Positions 25,355 through 33,108 of a DNA stretch of 64,000 nucleotides are shown one piece after another; the first letter of the stretch is position 1, and each line of letters opens with the position of its first letter. Under the pieces are notes generated by a model. That model was not told where the DNA came from, did no database searches, and was given only the letters and a program-made list of their open reading frames with translations. The stretch spans positions 33,277-97,276 of the forward strand of contig DASZRT010000118.1 in NCBI GenBank assembly GCA_035549075.1, given 5' to 3'. The translations under genes and the position numbers were made by a program. This stretch comes from DASZFV01 sp035549075 (GTDB taxonomy: Bacteria; Myxococcota_A; Polyangia; Fen-1088).

Positions 25355-27562
25355 TTACAAGCGAGTCGCGGAGACGACGCCCTCGATGGTCATGAGGCTG
25401 CGCAGGACGGCCTTGAGCTGCTCGAGGTGACCCACGGTGACGTTGAACGTGTTGACGGCGCGGCCGTCCTCGGTCGTGCGGCACTTGGCCTGGGCGATGT
25501 TGACGCCGTTCTCGGTGAACAGCTTCGACATCGACGCCAGCAGGCCGGGCCGGTCCTCGCACGTGACCTGCACGGACACGGGCCGGAGCGTGCGCGCCTC
25601 GTCGTCCCAGGACACGTCGACGCGGCGGAGCGGATCGAGGTCGAGCGCCTTCGAGCAGTCGCGCTGGTGAATGGTGACGCCGTGGCCGCGGCTCACGAAG
25701 CCGATGATCGAGTCGCCCGGCACGGGCGTGCAGCACTTGGCGAACTTCACGAGGATGTCGGCCTCGCCCTGAACGCGGATGCCCGCGATCGAGCGCTTGG
25801 GCGGCGCGCGGCGCGCGCCGGCCGACGGGATCTCCGTGACGACGCTCGAGGGCGCGGCGCCCTCGCCTTCGATCTTCTGGCGATCGAAGAGCACGGCGTC
25901 GGCGGCGTGCTCGGCGCTGATCTTGCCGTAGCCGATCGCGACCAGGAAATCCTCGGGCGTGCCGGCGCGCAGGCGCGTGGCGGCCTCTTCCAACAACCCG
26001 TCGCGCTCGGCGCTCGCGAGGGCGGCGTTTCTCTTCCGAAGCTCGCGCCCGAGCAGGTCGCGCCCGAGGTGGGCCGAGCGCTCGCGCTGCTCCATGCGGA
26101 TGTAGTGGCGGATCTTCGTCTTCGCGCGCGACGTGACGACGAACTTGAGCCAGTCCTTCGACGGCTTCTGGTTCGCCGACGTGAGGATGTCGACGGTGTC
26201 GCCGTTGCGAAGCGCGTAACGCAGCGGCACGATGAGGCCGTTCACGCGCGCGCCCGAGCAGTGCTCACCGACTTGCGAGTGCACGGCGTAGGCGAGATCG
26301 ATCGGCGTCGACCCTTTGGGCAGCGCCTTGACGTCGCCCTTGGGCGTGAAGACGAAGACCTCGTCCTGGAAGAGGTCGATCTTGACGGTCTCGATGAACT
26401 CCGTCGGGTCCTTGAGGTCGCGCTGCCACTCCATGAGCTGGCGCAGCCACGCGAACGCCTTGCCGTCGTCTTGCCCGGGCGCCTTGCTGCCCTCTTTGTA
26501 CTTCCAGTGCGCCGCGATGCCTTGCTCGGCGATGCGGTGCATCTCCTGCGTGCGGATCTGCACCTCCATGCGCTCGGCGCGCGGCCCGATCACCGTCGTG
26601 TGCAGCGACTGATAGAGGTTGGGCTTGGGCAACGCGATGAAGTCCTTGAAGCGGCCCGGCACCGGCGTCCAGTTCGAGTGCACGACGCCCAGCACGGCGT
26701 AGCAGTCGCGCACCGATTCGGTGAGCGCGCGGAAGGCGATGACGTCGTAGATCTGCTCGAGGTCGCGCCCGGTCTTCTTCATCTTCTGGAAGATCGACCA
26801 AAGGTGCTTGGCGCGGCCCGACAGCTGCACGGGGATCTCGGCCTCGGCCAGCGCCGTGCGCAGCTTGTCGACGACCTCTTGGATGTAGCCGGCGCGCTGG
26901 TCCGACGTCTCGGCCATGCGCGACGTCAGGTGCTGGAACTCTTCGGGCTCGAGGTAGCGGAAGGCGAGATCCTCGAGCTCGATCTTCATCCACTGGATAC
27001 CGAGCCGGTTGGCGAGCGGCGCGTAGATCTCACGCGTCTCGCGTGCGATGCGCTCCTGCTTCTCGCGCGGCATGTGCTGCAACGTCCGCATGTTGTCGAC
27101 GCGGTCGGCGAGCTTGATGAGGATGACGCGGATGTCGCGCGCCATCGCCAGCAGCATCTTGCGGAAGTTCTCGGCCTGGCGCTCCTCGCGCGTCGTCCAC
27201 GGGATCTGGCCGAGCTTGGTGACGCCGTCGACGAGGAACTGGATCTCGGTGCCAAACATGCGGCCGATGTCCTCGGCCGTCGCGCTCGTGTCCTCGACAC
27301 AGTCGTGGAGCAGGCCCGCGCACACCGACGCGACGTCGAGCCGCAGCTCGGTGATCGTGCGCGCGACGGCCAGCGGGTGAACGACGTAGGGCTCACCGGA
27401 GCGGCGGCGCTGGCCGGCGTGGCACGCCGCCGCGAACTCGTAGCACCGCTGCACGAGGCCGACGTCGGCCGCGGGGTCGTAGGCCGTGAGCGCCCGCGTG
27501 ATCTCTTCGATCGGGTTCGCTTCGCTCGTCGGCGCGGCGGGCGCGGCGTTGGTTGCGGTCAA
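25355..27562 (-). CDS. spoT: Bifunctional (p)ppGpp synthetase/hydrolase
   Basis: Rel/SpoT enzyme that makes and degrades the stringent-response alarmone. I place the start at TTG 27562, overlapping the gmk stop (TTGA), giving 735 residues. HD hydrolase domain: YVVHPLAVARTITELRLDV and AGLLHDCVEDTSA. Synthetase domain: GRAKHLWSIFQKMKKTGRDL, YDVIAFRALT, and RFKDFIALPKPNLYQSLHTT, whose RFKD charge pattern fits bifunctional enzymes. TGS domain starts VFVFTPKGDVKALPKGSTPI; a C-terminal ACT domain ends the protein. The reading frame stays open into gmk, which is a shadow. Confidence 0.93.
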   Translation of the reverse strand: MTATNAAPAAPTSEANPIEEITRALTAYDPAADVGLVQRCYEFAAACHAGQRRRSGEPYVVHPLAVARTITELRLDVASVCAGLLHDCVEDTSATAEDIGRMFGTEIQFLVDGVTKLGQIPWTTREERQAENFRKMLLAMARDIRVILIKLADRVDNMRTLQHMPREKQERIARETREIYAPLANRLGIQWMKIELEDLAFRYLEPEEFQHLTSRMAETSDQRAGYIQEVVDKLRTALAEAEIPVQLSGRAKHLWSIFQKMKKTGRDLEQIYDVIAFRALTESVRDCYAVLGVVHSNWTPVPGRFKDFIALPKPNLYQSLHTTVIGPRAERMEVQIRTQEMHRIAEQGIAAHWKYKEGSKAPGQDDGKAFAWLRQLMEWQRDLKDPTEFIETVKIDLFQDEVFVFTPKGDVKALPKGSTPIDLAYAVHSQVGEHCSGARVNGLIVPLRYALRNGDTVDILTSANQKPSKDWLKFVVTSRAKTKIRHYIRMEQRERSAHLGRDLLGRELRKRNAALASAERDGLLEEAATRLRAGTPEDFLVAIGYGKISAEHAADAVLFDRQKIEGEGAAPSSVVTEIPSAGARRAPPKRSIAGIRVQGEADILVKFAKCCTPVPGDSIIGFVSRGHGVTIHQRDCSKALDLDPLRRVDVSWDDEARTLRPVSVQVTCEDRPGLLASMSKLFTENGVNIAQAKCRTTEDGRAVNTFNVTVGHLEQLKAVLRSLMTIEGVVSATRL

Positions 27563-28227
27563 GCGGGGCCACCCCCGTTCGGCTTGACGTCGCGCGAGCG
27601 CGCCTCGGTGAGCAGCAAGCTGCCGTAGTGCCCGCGGCGCGCGCGCGCGCAACGGGCGGCGACGTAGATCGACGACAGCTCCTTGAGCGCCGTCTCGAGG
27701 TTGTCGTTCACGACGAGGTAGTCGTACTGGGAGAAGTGCTCGAGCTCGCGCGTCGCCATCGCGAGCCGCCGCTCGATCGCCTCGGGCGAGTCCGTCGCGC
27801 GCCGGCGCAGGCGCCGCTCGAGCTCGGCCATCGACGGCGGCAAGATGAACACGAGCACGCTCTCGTCGGGCCACTGGCGGCGCAGCTGCGCCCCGCCCTG
27901 CCAGTCGATGTCGAAGAGGTAGTCCTTGCCCTCGTCGAGCGCGCGGTTGACGGTGTGGACGGCCGTGCCGTAGCGGTTGCCGTGGACGACGGCCCACTCG
28001 GCGAACTCGCCGCGGCTCACCATGCGCGAGAACTCGTCCTCGGTGACGAACTTGTAGTCGACGCCGTCGCGCTCGCCGGCGCGCGGCGCGCGCGTCGTAT
28101 AAGAGACCGAGAACTCGAGACGCTCGTTCTGGGCCAGCAGGTGGGCCAGCGTCGTCTTGCCCGCCCCCGAGGGCGACGAAACGACCATCAAGATGCCGCG
28201 CCGGGCGCCTGCGTCCGCGTCTGCCAT
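27559..28227 (-). CDS. gmk: Guanylate kinase
   Basis: Phosphorylates GMP to GDP. 222 residues. P-loop in VVSSPSGAGKTTLAHLL, GMP-binding SVSYTTRAPRAGERDGVDY, FVTEDEF and WAVVHGNRYGT, then FDIDWQGGAQLRRQ and YLVVNDNLETAL. The order yicC-gmk-spoT follows a common proteobacterial arrangement, but no rpoZ gene lies between gmk and spoT. TACGAT (28236-28241) lies 8 bases before the ATG and could be a -10 element. Confidence 0.94.
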   Translation of the reverse strand: MADADAGARRGILMVVSSPSGAGKTTLAHLLAQNERLEFSVSYTTRAPRAGERDGVDYKFVTEDEFSRMVSRGEFAEWAVVHGNRYGTAVHTVNRALDEGKDYLFDIDWQGGAQLRRQWPDESVLVFILPPSMAELERRLRRRATDSPEAIERRLAMATRELEHFSQYDYLVVNDNLETALKELSSIYVAARCARARRGHYGSLLLTEARSRDVKPNGGGPA

Positions 28228-28289
28228 GACCTGTTATCGTACCATTCCGGCGCCGCGTTCGCCCGTGGCTCACCGACGGAAAGACGTCG

Positions 28290-29165
28290 CTATTCGACGT
28301 TGGCGGCCTGCTCGCGGAGGCGCTCGAGCTCGGCTTTGGCCTCGATCACGAGGGCGGCGACGCCCGCGTCCTGCGACTTCGAGCCGGTCGTGTTCAGCTC
28401 GCGGCCGACCTCTTGAACGACGAAGTCCAGCTTGCGGCCCACGGAGCCCGCGGCGCGCGTGAGCTCGTCGAGGTGCGCGAGGTGCGTCGCGAGGCGCGTC
28501 AGCTCTTCGCTGACGTCGAGGCGCTCGGCCATGAGCGCCGCCTCCTGGGCGATGCGCGCGGGCTCGAAGCCGGGCTGGCCGCGCAGGGCCGCGAGGCGCT
28601 CCTCGATCTTGCGCGCGAAGCGTTCGGGCAGCGGCGCCGTCGCCTCGCGCAGCTTGGCGACGAGCGCGCCCAGCTTCTCGACGCGGCCACGGAGATCTTC
28701 GGTGAGCGCCGCGCCCTCGCGCTTTCGGGTCGCGACCAGCTCGGCGAGCGCGCGCTCGACCGCGGGCCGCAGCGCCTCCCACAGCGCCTCGCCCTCGAGG
28801 CCGCCGCCGCCCGAGGCCGACATGAAGGCCGCGATCGCCATGAGATCGACGGCGCCAGCGAGGCCGAGCTCGCCGCTCAGGCGCTCGAGCGTCGCGTGGA
28901 CTTGGCGGACGCGTGCCTCGTCGACGATGCCGCGCGAGGCGGCGCCCTCCTCGCGCACGTGCACGGTGACCGAGCCGCGCTCGACGGCGGCGCGAACGGC
29001 GCGCCCGATTTCAGCTTCACAAAAAGCGTCCGGCTGCGGCGCACGCACTTTGAGATCGAGGCCGCGGTGGTTCACCGAGCGGATCTCGACGCGCAAACGC
29101 AAGCGCGCGCCCCCGTCGACGTCGACGTCGACGGTCGCGCGGCCGAAGCCGGTCATGCTGATCAT
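28290..29165 (-). CDS. yicC: YicC family endoribonuclease
   Basis: 291 residues with the family N terminus SMTGFGRATVDV, RVEIRSVNHRGLDLKVRAPQ, and the conserved C-terminal end (VGRKLDFVVQEVGRELNTTG, then GSKSQDAGVAALVIEAK). YicC proteins in other bacteria are reported to be RNA-processing endonucleases; here only the family is inferred. It is directly upstream of gmk on the same strand (62 bases) and 2 bases after the small membrane protein gene. Start ATG at 29165; a second ATG three codons on is possible. Confidence 0.9.
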   Translation of the reverse strand: MISMTGFGRATVDVDVDGGARLRLRVEIRSVNHRGLDLKVRAPQPDAFCEAEIGRAVRAAVERGSVTVHVREEGAASRGIVDEARVRQVHATLERLSGELGLAGAVDLMAIAAFMSASGGGGLEGEALWEALRPAVERALAELVATRKREGAALTEDLRGRVEKLGALVAKLREATAPLPERFARKIEERLAALRGQPGFEPARIAQEAALMAERLDVSEELTRLATHLAHLDELTRAAGSVGRKLDFVVQEVGRELNTTGSKSQDAGVAALVIEAKAELERLREQAANVE

Positions 29166-29167
29166 GG

Positions 29168-29389
29168 TCAGCGCGAGGCGACCGTCGCGTGCCCCGTCCG
29201 CGCGGCGGCAGCGAGCCGATGGATCGCGTCGGCGAGGCCGTCGTCGCGGAGCTCGGCGCGCGCCGCGAGCGGCGGATCGTCGAGCACGGGCCCGGAGCCG
29301 GCGATCGCGCGCACCGCGATCCAGGTGGTCACGACCAGCGAGCCCAGGATGGCCGCCCTGCTTCCCAACGTGCGGATGTTTCCCGACAT
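29168..29389 (-). CDS. Small single-pass membrane or secreted protein
   Basis: 73 residues from ATG 29389: a hydrophobic stretch near 12-30 (AAILGSLVVTTWIAVRAIAG) followed by a polar tail (RAELRDDGLADAIHRLAAAA). Function unknown. It ends 2 bases before yicC and probably shares its transcript. A TAGGTTACCG sequence just upstream matches one upstream of polA. Confidence 0.5.
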   Translation of the reverse strand: MSGNIRTLGSRAAILGSLVVTTWIAVRAIAGSGPVLDDPPLAARAELRDDGLADAIHRLAAAARTGHATVASR

Positions 29390-29396
29390 GGTGCGA

Positions 29397-29406
29397 CGGT
29401 AACCTA
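29397..29406 (-). promoter_or_regulatory. TAGGTTACCG element before the small membrane protein gene
   Basis: The same ten bases occur 4 bases before the polA ATG (37317-37326, minus strand). Here the element ends 7 bases before the ATG, with TAGGTT in a -10-like position. Confidence 0.3.
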
Positions 29407-29435
29407 CCTTCACGTACCCGTCCAAAAACCGCGCT

Positions 29436-30524
29436 TCAAGGAATGGGCAGGCCCCGCAAACCCGCGCCGAAGGGCGAGCCGAGATCGATGGAGGGACCCC
29501 CACGAGCCTGAAACTGGAGCCCGTGCACGGGACCGGATTTGCCGCTCGCGGTTCCGCAGTCGCCGACCTTGTCCGTGGACGGCGCTTCCACGCCCGTCGG
29601 AGTCAGCTTCGCGAGGGGCTCGCCCAATCCGGCCGCTGACGAGGCCTCGGCCCAACGACCGTCCGCGCCGAGGCGAAACGTCGTCGCTCCTTTCGTCGAG
29701 CGCTTCACGCGCACCGCCCGATCGTGGATCGCCAGCTCGCGCACGTCGTCGTCGACGAACTGAGGAGGCCCGAGCTCCATCGTCGCGAGCGTGAGACGGC
29801 GGATCGAGACGCCCCGCAAGGCGACGTCGTTCGGTCGTGCGCCGCGCACGAGCTTGTCGGCGGTGACGTAGATGAGGCTGCGCCGATCGTGCGACGGCGC
29901 GAAGGCGACGACGTGGCCGTCCTCGGCGGTGAGCTGGCGCGTCCGACGGGTCCGCGGCGAGAACGCCCAGATCTCCTGCTGCGGGTTGAGCAGGAAGACG
30001 CCCGGACCGTCGGGCACCTTGAGCGGCGCACGCTGTCGCGCGACGAAGAGGACGCTCTGGTCGAGGCCTTCGCCCCACCGCGCGGCCGACGCCGCCATCG
30101 CCGCGCGGATCTGCTTCATCTCGGGCCTGACCTTCAGCGCGCCGAGATCGGCGGCCTCGGCGATCTCGCGCGACCATGGCACGTAGGCGCGATCGAGGAG
30201 CGCGAGCACCTCGGCCGTCGCCTCGGCGAAGCGTTCTTGCCGCACGTACGAGCAGGCGACGTTGAGGCGCGGCGCGAGGAACTCGGGATCGACCTTCTCG
30301 GCGGCGCGGTACTTCTCGCGCGCTTCGTCCCACTTGCCTGCGCGGTATGGAATCTTGCCGGCGGCGTTGAGCGCGACCGCTTCGCCCTTGGGCGCTCGAA
30401 AAGGTTCGATTGACCCCGGACCCGCTGCCGGCTCGGGAGTGAGGCACGTGCTCGGAGTCGCCGCTTTCGCTGACGCCATCGCCGCGACGACGAGCGCAAA
30501 CGCAAGGTTCAGGGATCGAGCCAC
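29436..30524 (-). CDS. Secreted TPR plus beta-propeller-like protein
   Basis: 362 residues starting at a GTG inside the last codons of the upstream gene (16-base overlap). Signal peptide about 1-22 (ending SAKAATP). TPR-like helices at about 50-115 (AGKIPYRAGKWDEAREKYRA, DPEFLAPRLNVACSYVRQER) precede a beta-rich C-terminal part with WD40/PD40-like features (IWAFSPRTRRTRQLTAEDGH, then AFAPSHDRRSLIYVT). No catalytic motif. The overlap with the solute-binding protein gene suggests a shared periplasmic role. Confidence 0.72.
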   Translation of the reverse strand: MARSLNLAFALVVAAMASAKAATPSTCLTPEPAAGPGSIEPFRAPKGEAVALNAAGKIPYRAGKWDEAREKYRAAEKVDPEFLAPRLNVACSYVRQERFAEATAEVLALLDRAYVPWSREIAEAADLGALKVRPEMKQIRAAMAASAARWGEGLDQSVLFVARQRAPLKVPDGPGVFLLNPQQEIWAFSPRTRRTRQLTAEDGHVVAFAPSHDRRSLIYVTADKLVRGARPNDVALRGVSIRRLTLATMELGPPQFVDDDVRELAIHDRAVRVKRSTKGATTFRLGADGRWAEASSAAGLGEPLAKLTPTGVEAPSTDKVGDCGTASGKSGPVHGLQFQARGGPSIDLGSPFGAGLRGLPIP

Positions 30525-32191
30525 GCGCGCCTCAGGTCGAGGTGGTCGCCGACGGCGGCGAGGCCGTGGACATGCGTCGACACGAGCGCGGGCACGTCGG
30601 TCCGGTAGAGGAAGATCATGGGCTGCTCATCGGTGATGATGCGCGCCATCTGCGCGAGAAGCGGCCGCCTTCCTGCCTCGCCGGGCGCGACGCGGAAGGC
30701 GTCCCACAGCGCCTCGAGCGCGGGCAGCTCGACGTTGCCGTAGTTGAACGCGCCGCCCGCGCCGAAGAGCGGCTGCGGCGTCTCGTCGGCGGCGCCCTCC
30801 CACACGAGCGGCGCGAGATCGAAGTCGCCGCGGCGCAGGCGCGCCATGAAGGTCGCGGGATCGGCGTTGACGACGTCGACGAGCAGGCCCGTCTTGCGCA
30901 TCTCGAGCACGAAGGCGTGCACCTCGACGCCCAGCGTGCGACTGCCCTGCGGCGCGAGCAGCGTGAAGCGGATCGGGTGGCCGTCGCGATCGCGCACGCC
31001 GTCGGCGTTCGAGTCGCGCACGCCCGCTTCGTCGAGGATCGCCGCCGCGCGCTTGCGATCGAACGCCGGCGGGCGCGGCGCGGGCTCGGCGCCGAACACG
31101 GGGCCGCCGATGGGCCGCAGCAGATCCTTGTGCAGCTCGTGCGCGAAGCGCTCGCGGTCCCACAGCATCGACATCGCGCGCCGCACGCGCGCATCGCCCA
31201 GCGGCTCGTGCTTGTGGTTGACGACGAGGAACGTGGTGCGCGGCGGCTCGAGCCGCACGAGCGTCGCGCCCCCGTGCAGCGTCGCGGGCGCGACCTGATC
31301 GGGGTAGTGCACGTCGAGCACGCGCGGCAGCACCTCGAGCTCGCCGCGGCGCGCACGGTTGAGCGCGTGAACGGCGTCGGGATCGAAGTCGAAGACGATC
31401 TCCTCGACGCCGACGTTCGGCGCGCCCGGCAGCGTCCAGGCGTCGGGCGCGCGCTGCAGGCGCACGCGCTTGCCGCGCTCCCAGCTCACGAAGCGGAACG
31501 GGCCCGTGCCTATGGGCGCGCGCGCGATGGGCGACGACTCGGGGCGCACGCCTTCGATCAAGTGCGCCGGCAGCATCGGCACGTCGCACAGGGCCCGCAG
31601 CGCGAGATCCGACGGCCGCTTGAGCACGAGGCGAATCGTCCGCTCGGTCACCAGCTCGATCGACGCGACGTCGGCCAGCTCGGCCTTGAGCACCGAGGGC
31701 TCGCCCGAGCTGCGCAGCAGCGGCTCGAGCGTCGCCTGCGCGTCCAGCACGCCGAACGCGTGCTTGTCGTGCCAGCGCACGCCCGCGCGCATCCGCAGCG
31801 CGATGCGCATGCCGTCGTCGGACACGTCCCAGCTCTCGGCGAGAAGCGGCCGGTAGGCGCCGCCCGAGCAATCGAGCAGGGTCTGGTAGACGAGGCCGTC
31901 GGTGATCGCGCGAACCGACGCGTCGGCGTCGGCGATCGGGTGCAGGTGCGTGGGCTCGGCGTCGAGGTGAACGCGCAGCGTGCCCGCGGGCGCGCGCGGC
32001 GGCGGAGGCACCGACGACGGATCGGGGAGCGTCACGGCCACGGGCACCTCGGGCGCGGGCGGCGTGAGATCCTCTTTCGTCACGGCGCGCGCGGGCGCGT
32101 CTTTCGGTGGCTTCTTCTGCGAATGACAGGCGCCGCCGAAAACCGCGACGACGCACAGCGCGCCCAGGATTGGACTGGGACGCCCGTGCAT
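30509..32191 (-). CDS. ABC-type peptide solute-binding lipoprotein (SBP_bac_5)
   Basis: 560 residues from ATG 32191. Type II signal peptide with lipobox GGAC near residue 19, then a Lys/Pro linker and a family 5 extracellular solute-binding domain: LLAESWDVSDDGMRIALRMR, RWHDKHAFGVLDAQATLEPL, GTGPFRFVSWERGKRV, RRAMSMLWDRERFAHEL, GDFDLAPLVWEGAADE. Relatives bind oligopeptides or nickel. No permease or ATPase gene is adjacent, so it may serve a transporter encoded elsewhere. Three upstream in-frame codons are ignored because the signal peptide begins here. Confidence 0.87.
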   Translation of the reverse strand: MHGRPSPILGALCVVAVFGGACHSQKKPPKDAPARAVTKEDLTPPAPEVPVAVTLPDPSSVPPPPRAPAGTLRVHLDAEPTHLHPIADADASVRAITDGLVYQTLLDCSGGAYRPLLAESWDVSDDGMRIALRMRAGVRWHDKHAFGVLDAQATLEPLLRSSGEPSVLKAELADVASIELVTERTIRLVLKRPSDLALRALCDVPMLPAHLIEGVRPESSPIARAPIGTGPFRFVSWERGKRVRLQRAPDAWTLPGAPNVGVEEIVFDFDPDAVHALNRARRGELEVLPRVLDVHYPDQVAPATLHGGATLVRLEPPRTTFLVVNHKHEPLGDARVRRAMSMLWDRERFAHELHKDLLRPIGGPVFGAEPAPRPPAFDRKRAAAILDEAGVRDSNADGVRDRDGHPIRFTLLAPQGSRTLGVEVHAFVLEMRKTGLLVDVVNADPATFMARLRRGDFDLAPLVWEGAADETPQPLFGAGGAFNYGNVELPALEALWDAFRVAPGEAGRRPLLAQMARIITDEQPMIFLYRTDVPALVSTHVHGLAAVGDHLDLRRAWLDP

Positions 32192-32291
32192 GCGCGCGTC
32201 CGTCGACGAACGGAGCGGCCTCGATGCTTGCCCGTCAAAAACCACCATGTTATTCAGGGCGAACCGCATCGCGCGGGAGGAGAGGTCTGCC

Positions 32292-33068
32292 ATGAAACGA
32301 GCCCGGACCGTATATCACCTCATGGTGCCGATGGCATTGGCGCTGCTGATGCCCGTCGCCGCGGGGCCCGCTCACGCGCAGCAGAGCAACGCCCTGCCCC
32401 CGATCAAGGTCGAGCTCCCGCCCTCGCCCAACTTCAACGTCCAGACCGCGCCGGAGAAGTATCCCACGGGTGAGCTGTCGATCTACGGCGTCCGCAAGCA
32501 CATGAGCCAGTACCTCGACAAGGACGTGCAGATCAAAGGCTACCTGCTGCAGATCTACGAGTGCCCCGCCGAGCAGCGGAAGTGCAACGACGAGCTCGCG
32601 GCGAAGACGAAGAAAGAGAAGATGAAGGAGCGTAAGTCGGGCGCGCCGCCGAAGGCGCCCGCCGCCGAGGCCGCCGACGCCATGAAGAACGGCTGCCACC
32701 CCTGCGACCAGCCGCACTTCTTCCTGGGCGACACGGCCACGACGAAGGTCGACCACGGCCTGCTCGTCGCCGACTACCCGATCAAGGACTGGAACACCGG
32801 CAAGCCGAAGCCGCTCGTCGCCAAGGTCGGGGACCAGTTCGTCGTCACGGGCACGTTCGCGATCAACTCGATCACGGGCTTCGCCGCGTCGGACGGCCTC
32901 ATCATCCACAAGAAGCTCCAGGACGCTTCGGGGAAGGTCATCGCCGAGGGCAACGCCGTGCTGCCGCCCGACGCGCAGGACATCAAGCTCGAAGGCAAGC
33001 CGGTCGAGAAGGTCGGCGGCGCGAGAATCGACGCCGAAAAGGCCGACGGCAAGTCCAAGAAGATGTAG
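32292..33068 (+). CDS. Secreted protein with OB-like domain, function unknown
   Basis: 258 residues from ATG 32292 behind a GGGAGGAGAGG ribosome site, which rules out the longer upstream reading. Signal peptide about 1-32 (ending GPAHAQQ). The core (about 55-220) resembles an OB-type beta barrel: LSIYGVRKHMSQYLDKDVQI, GYLLQIYECPAEQRKC, then after a Lys/Ala-rich insert GCHPCDQPHFFLGDTA and VGDQFVVTGTFAINSITGFA. The Cys pairs could form disulphides or bind metal. The C terminus is charged. Divergent from the solute-binding protein gene. Confidence 0.75.
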   Translation: MKRARTVYHLMVPMALALLMPVAAGPAHAQQSNALPPIKVELPPSPNFNVQTAPEKYPTGELSIYGVRKHMSQYLDKDVQIKGYLLQIYECPAEQRKCNDELAAKTKKEKMKERKSGAPPKAPAAEAADAMKNGCHPCDQPHFFLGDTATTKVDHGLLVADYPIKDWNTGKPKPLVAKVGDQFVVTGTFAINSITGFAASDGLIIHKKLQDASGKVIAEGNAVLPPDAQDIKLEGKPVEKVGGARIDAEKADGKSKKM

Positions 33069-33080
33069 CGCTTCGCGCTC

Positions 33081-33105
33081 GCGGAAGGGGCTTTGCCTCT
33101 CCCGC
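33081..33105. terminator. Hairpin between convergent genes
   Basis: GCGGAAGGGGC and GCCTCTCCCGC pair over 11 positions (nine Watson-Crick, one wobble, one mismatch) around TTT. It lies between the stops of two converging genes and could serve both strands. Confidence 0.5.
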
Positions 33106-33108
33106 GCC

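Noticed and set aside
25355..28273. A 972-residue gmk-spoT fusion on the minus strand
   Set aside because: The upstream part is an out-of-frame Arg/Ala-rich shadow of gmk; gmk itself is intact in another frame.
28413..29511. Long open frames opposite yicC
   Set aside because: Arg/Ala-rich antisense frames typical of GC-rich DNA; yicC on the minus strand has clear family motifs.
30395..30425. Possible tRNA T-arm (GGTTCGATT)
   Set aside because: No acceptor or anticodon stem can be built around it, and it is inside a coding region.
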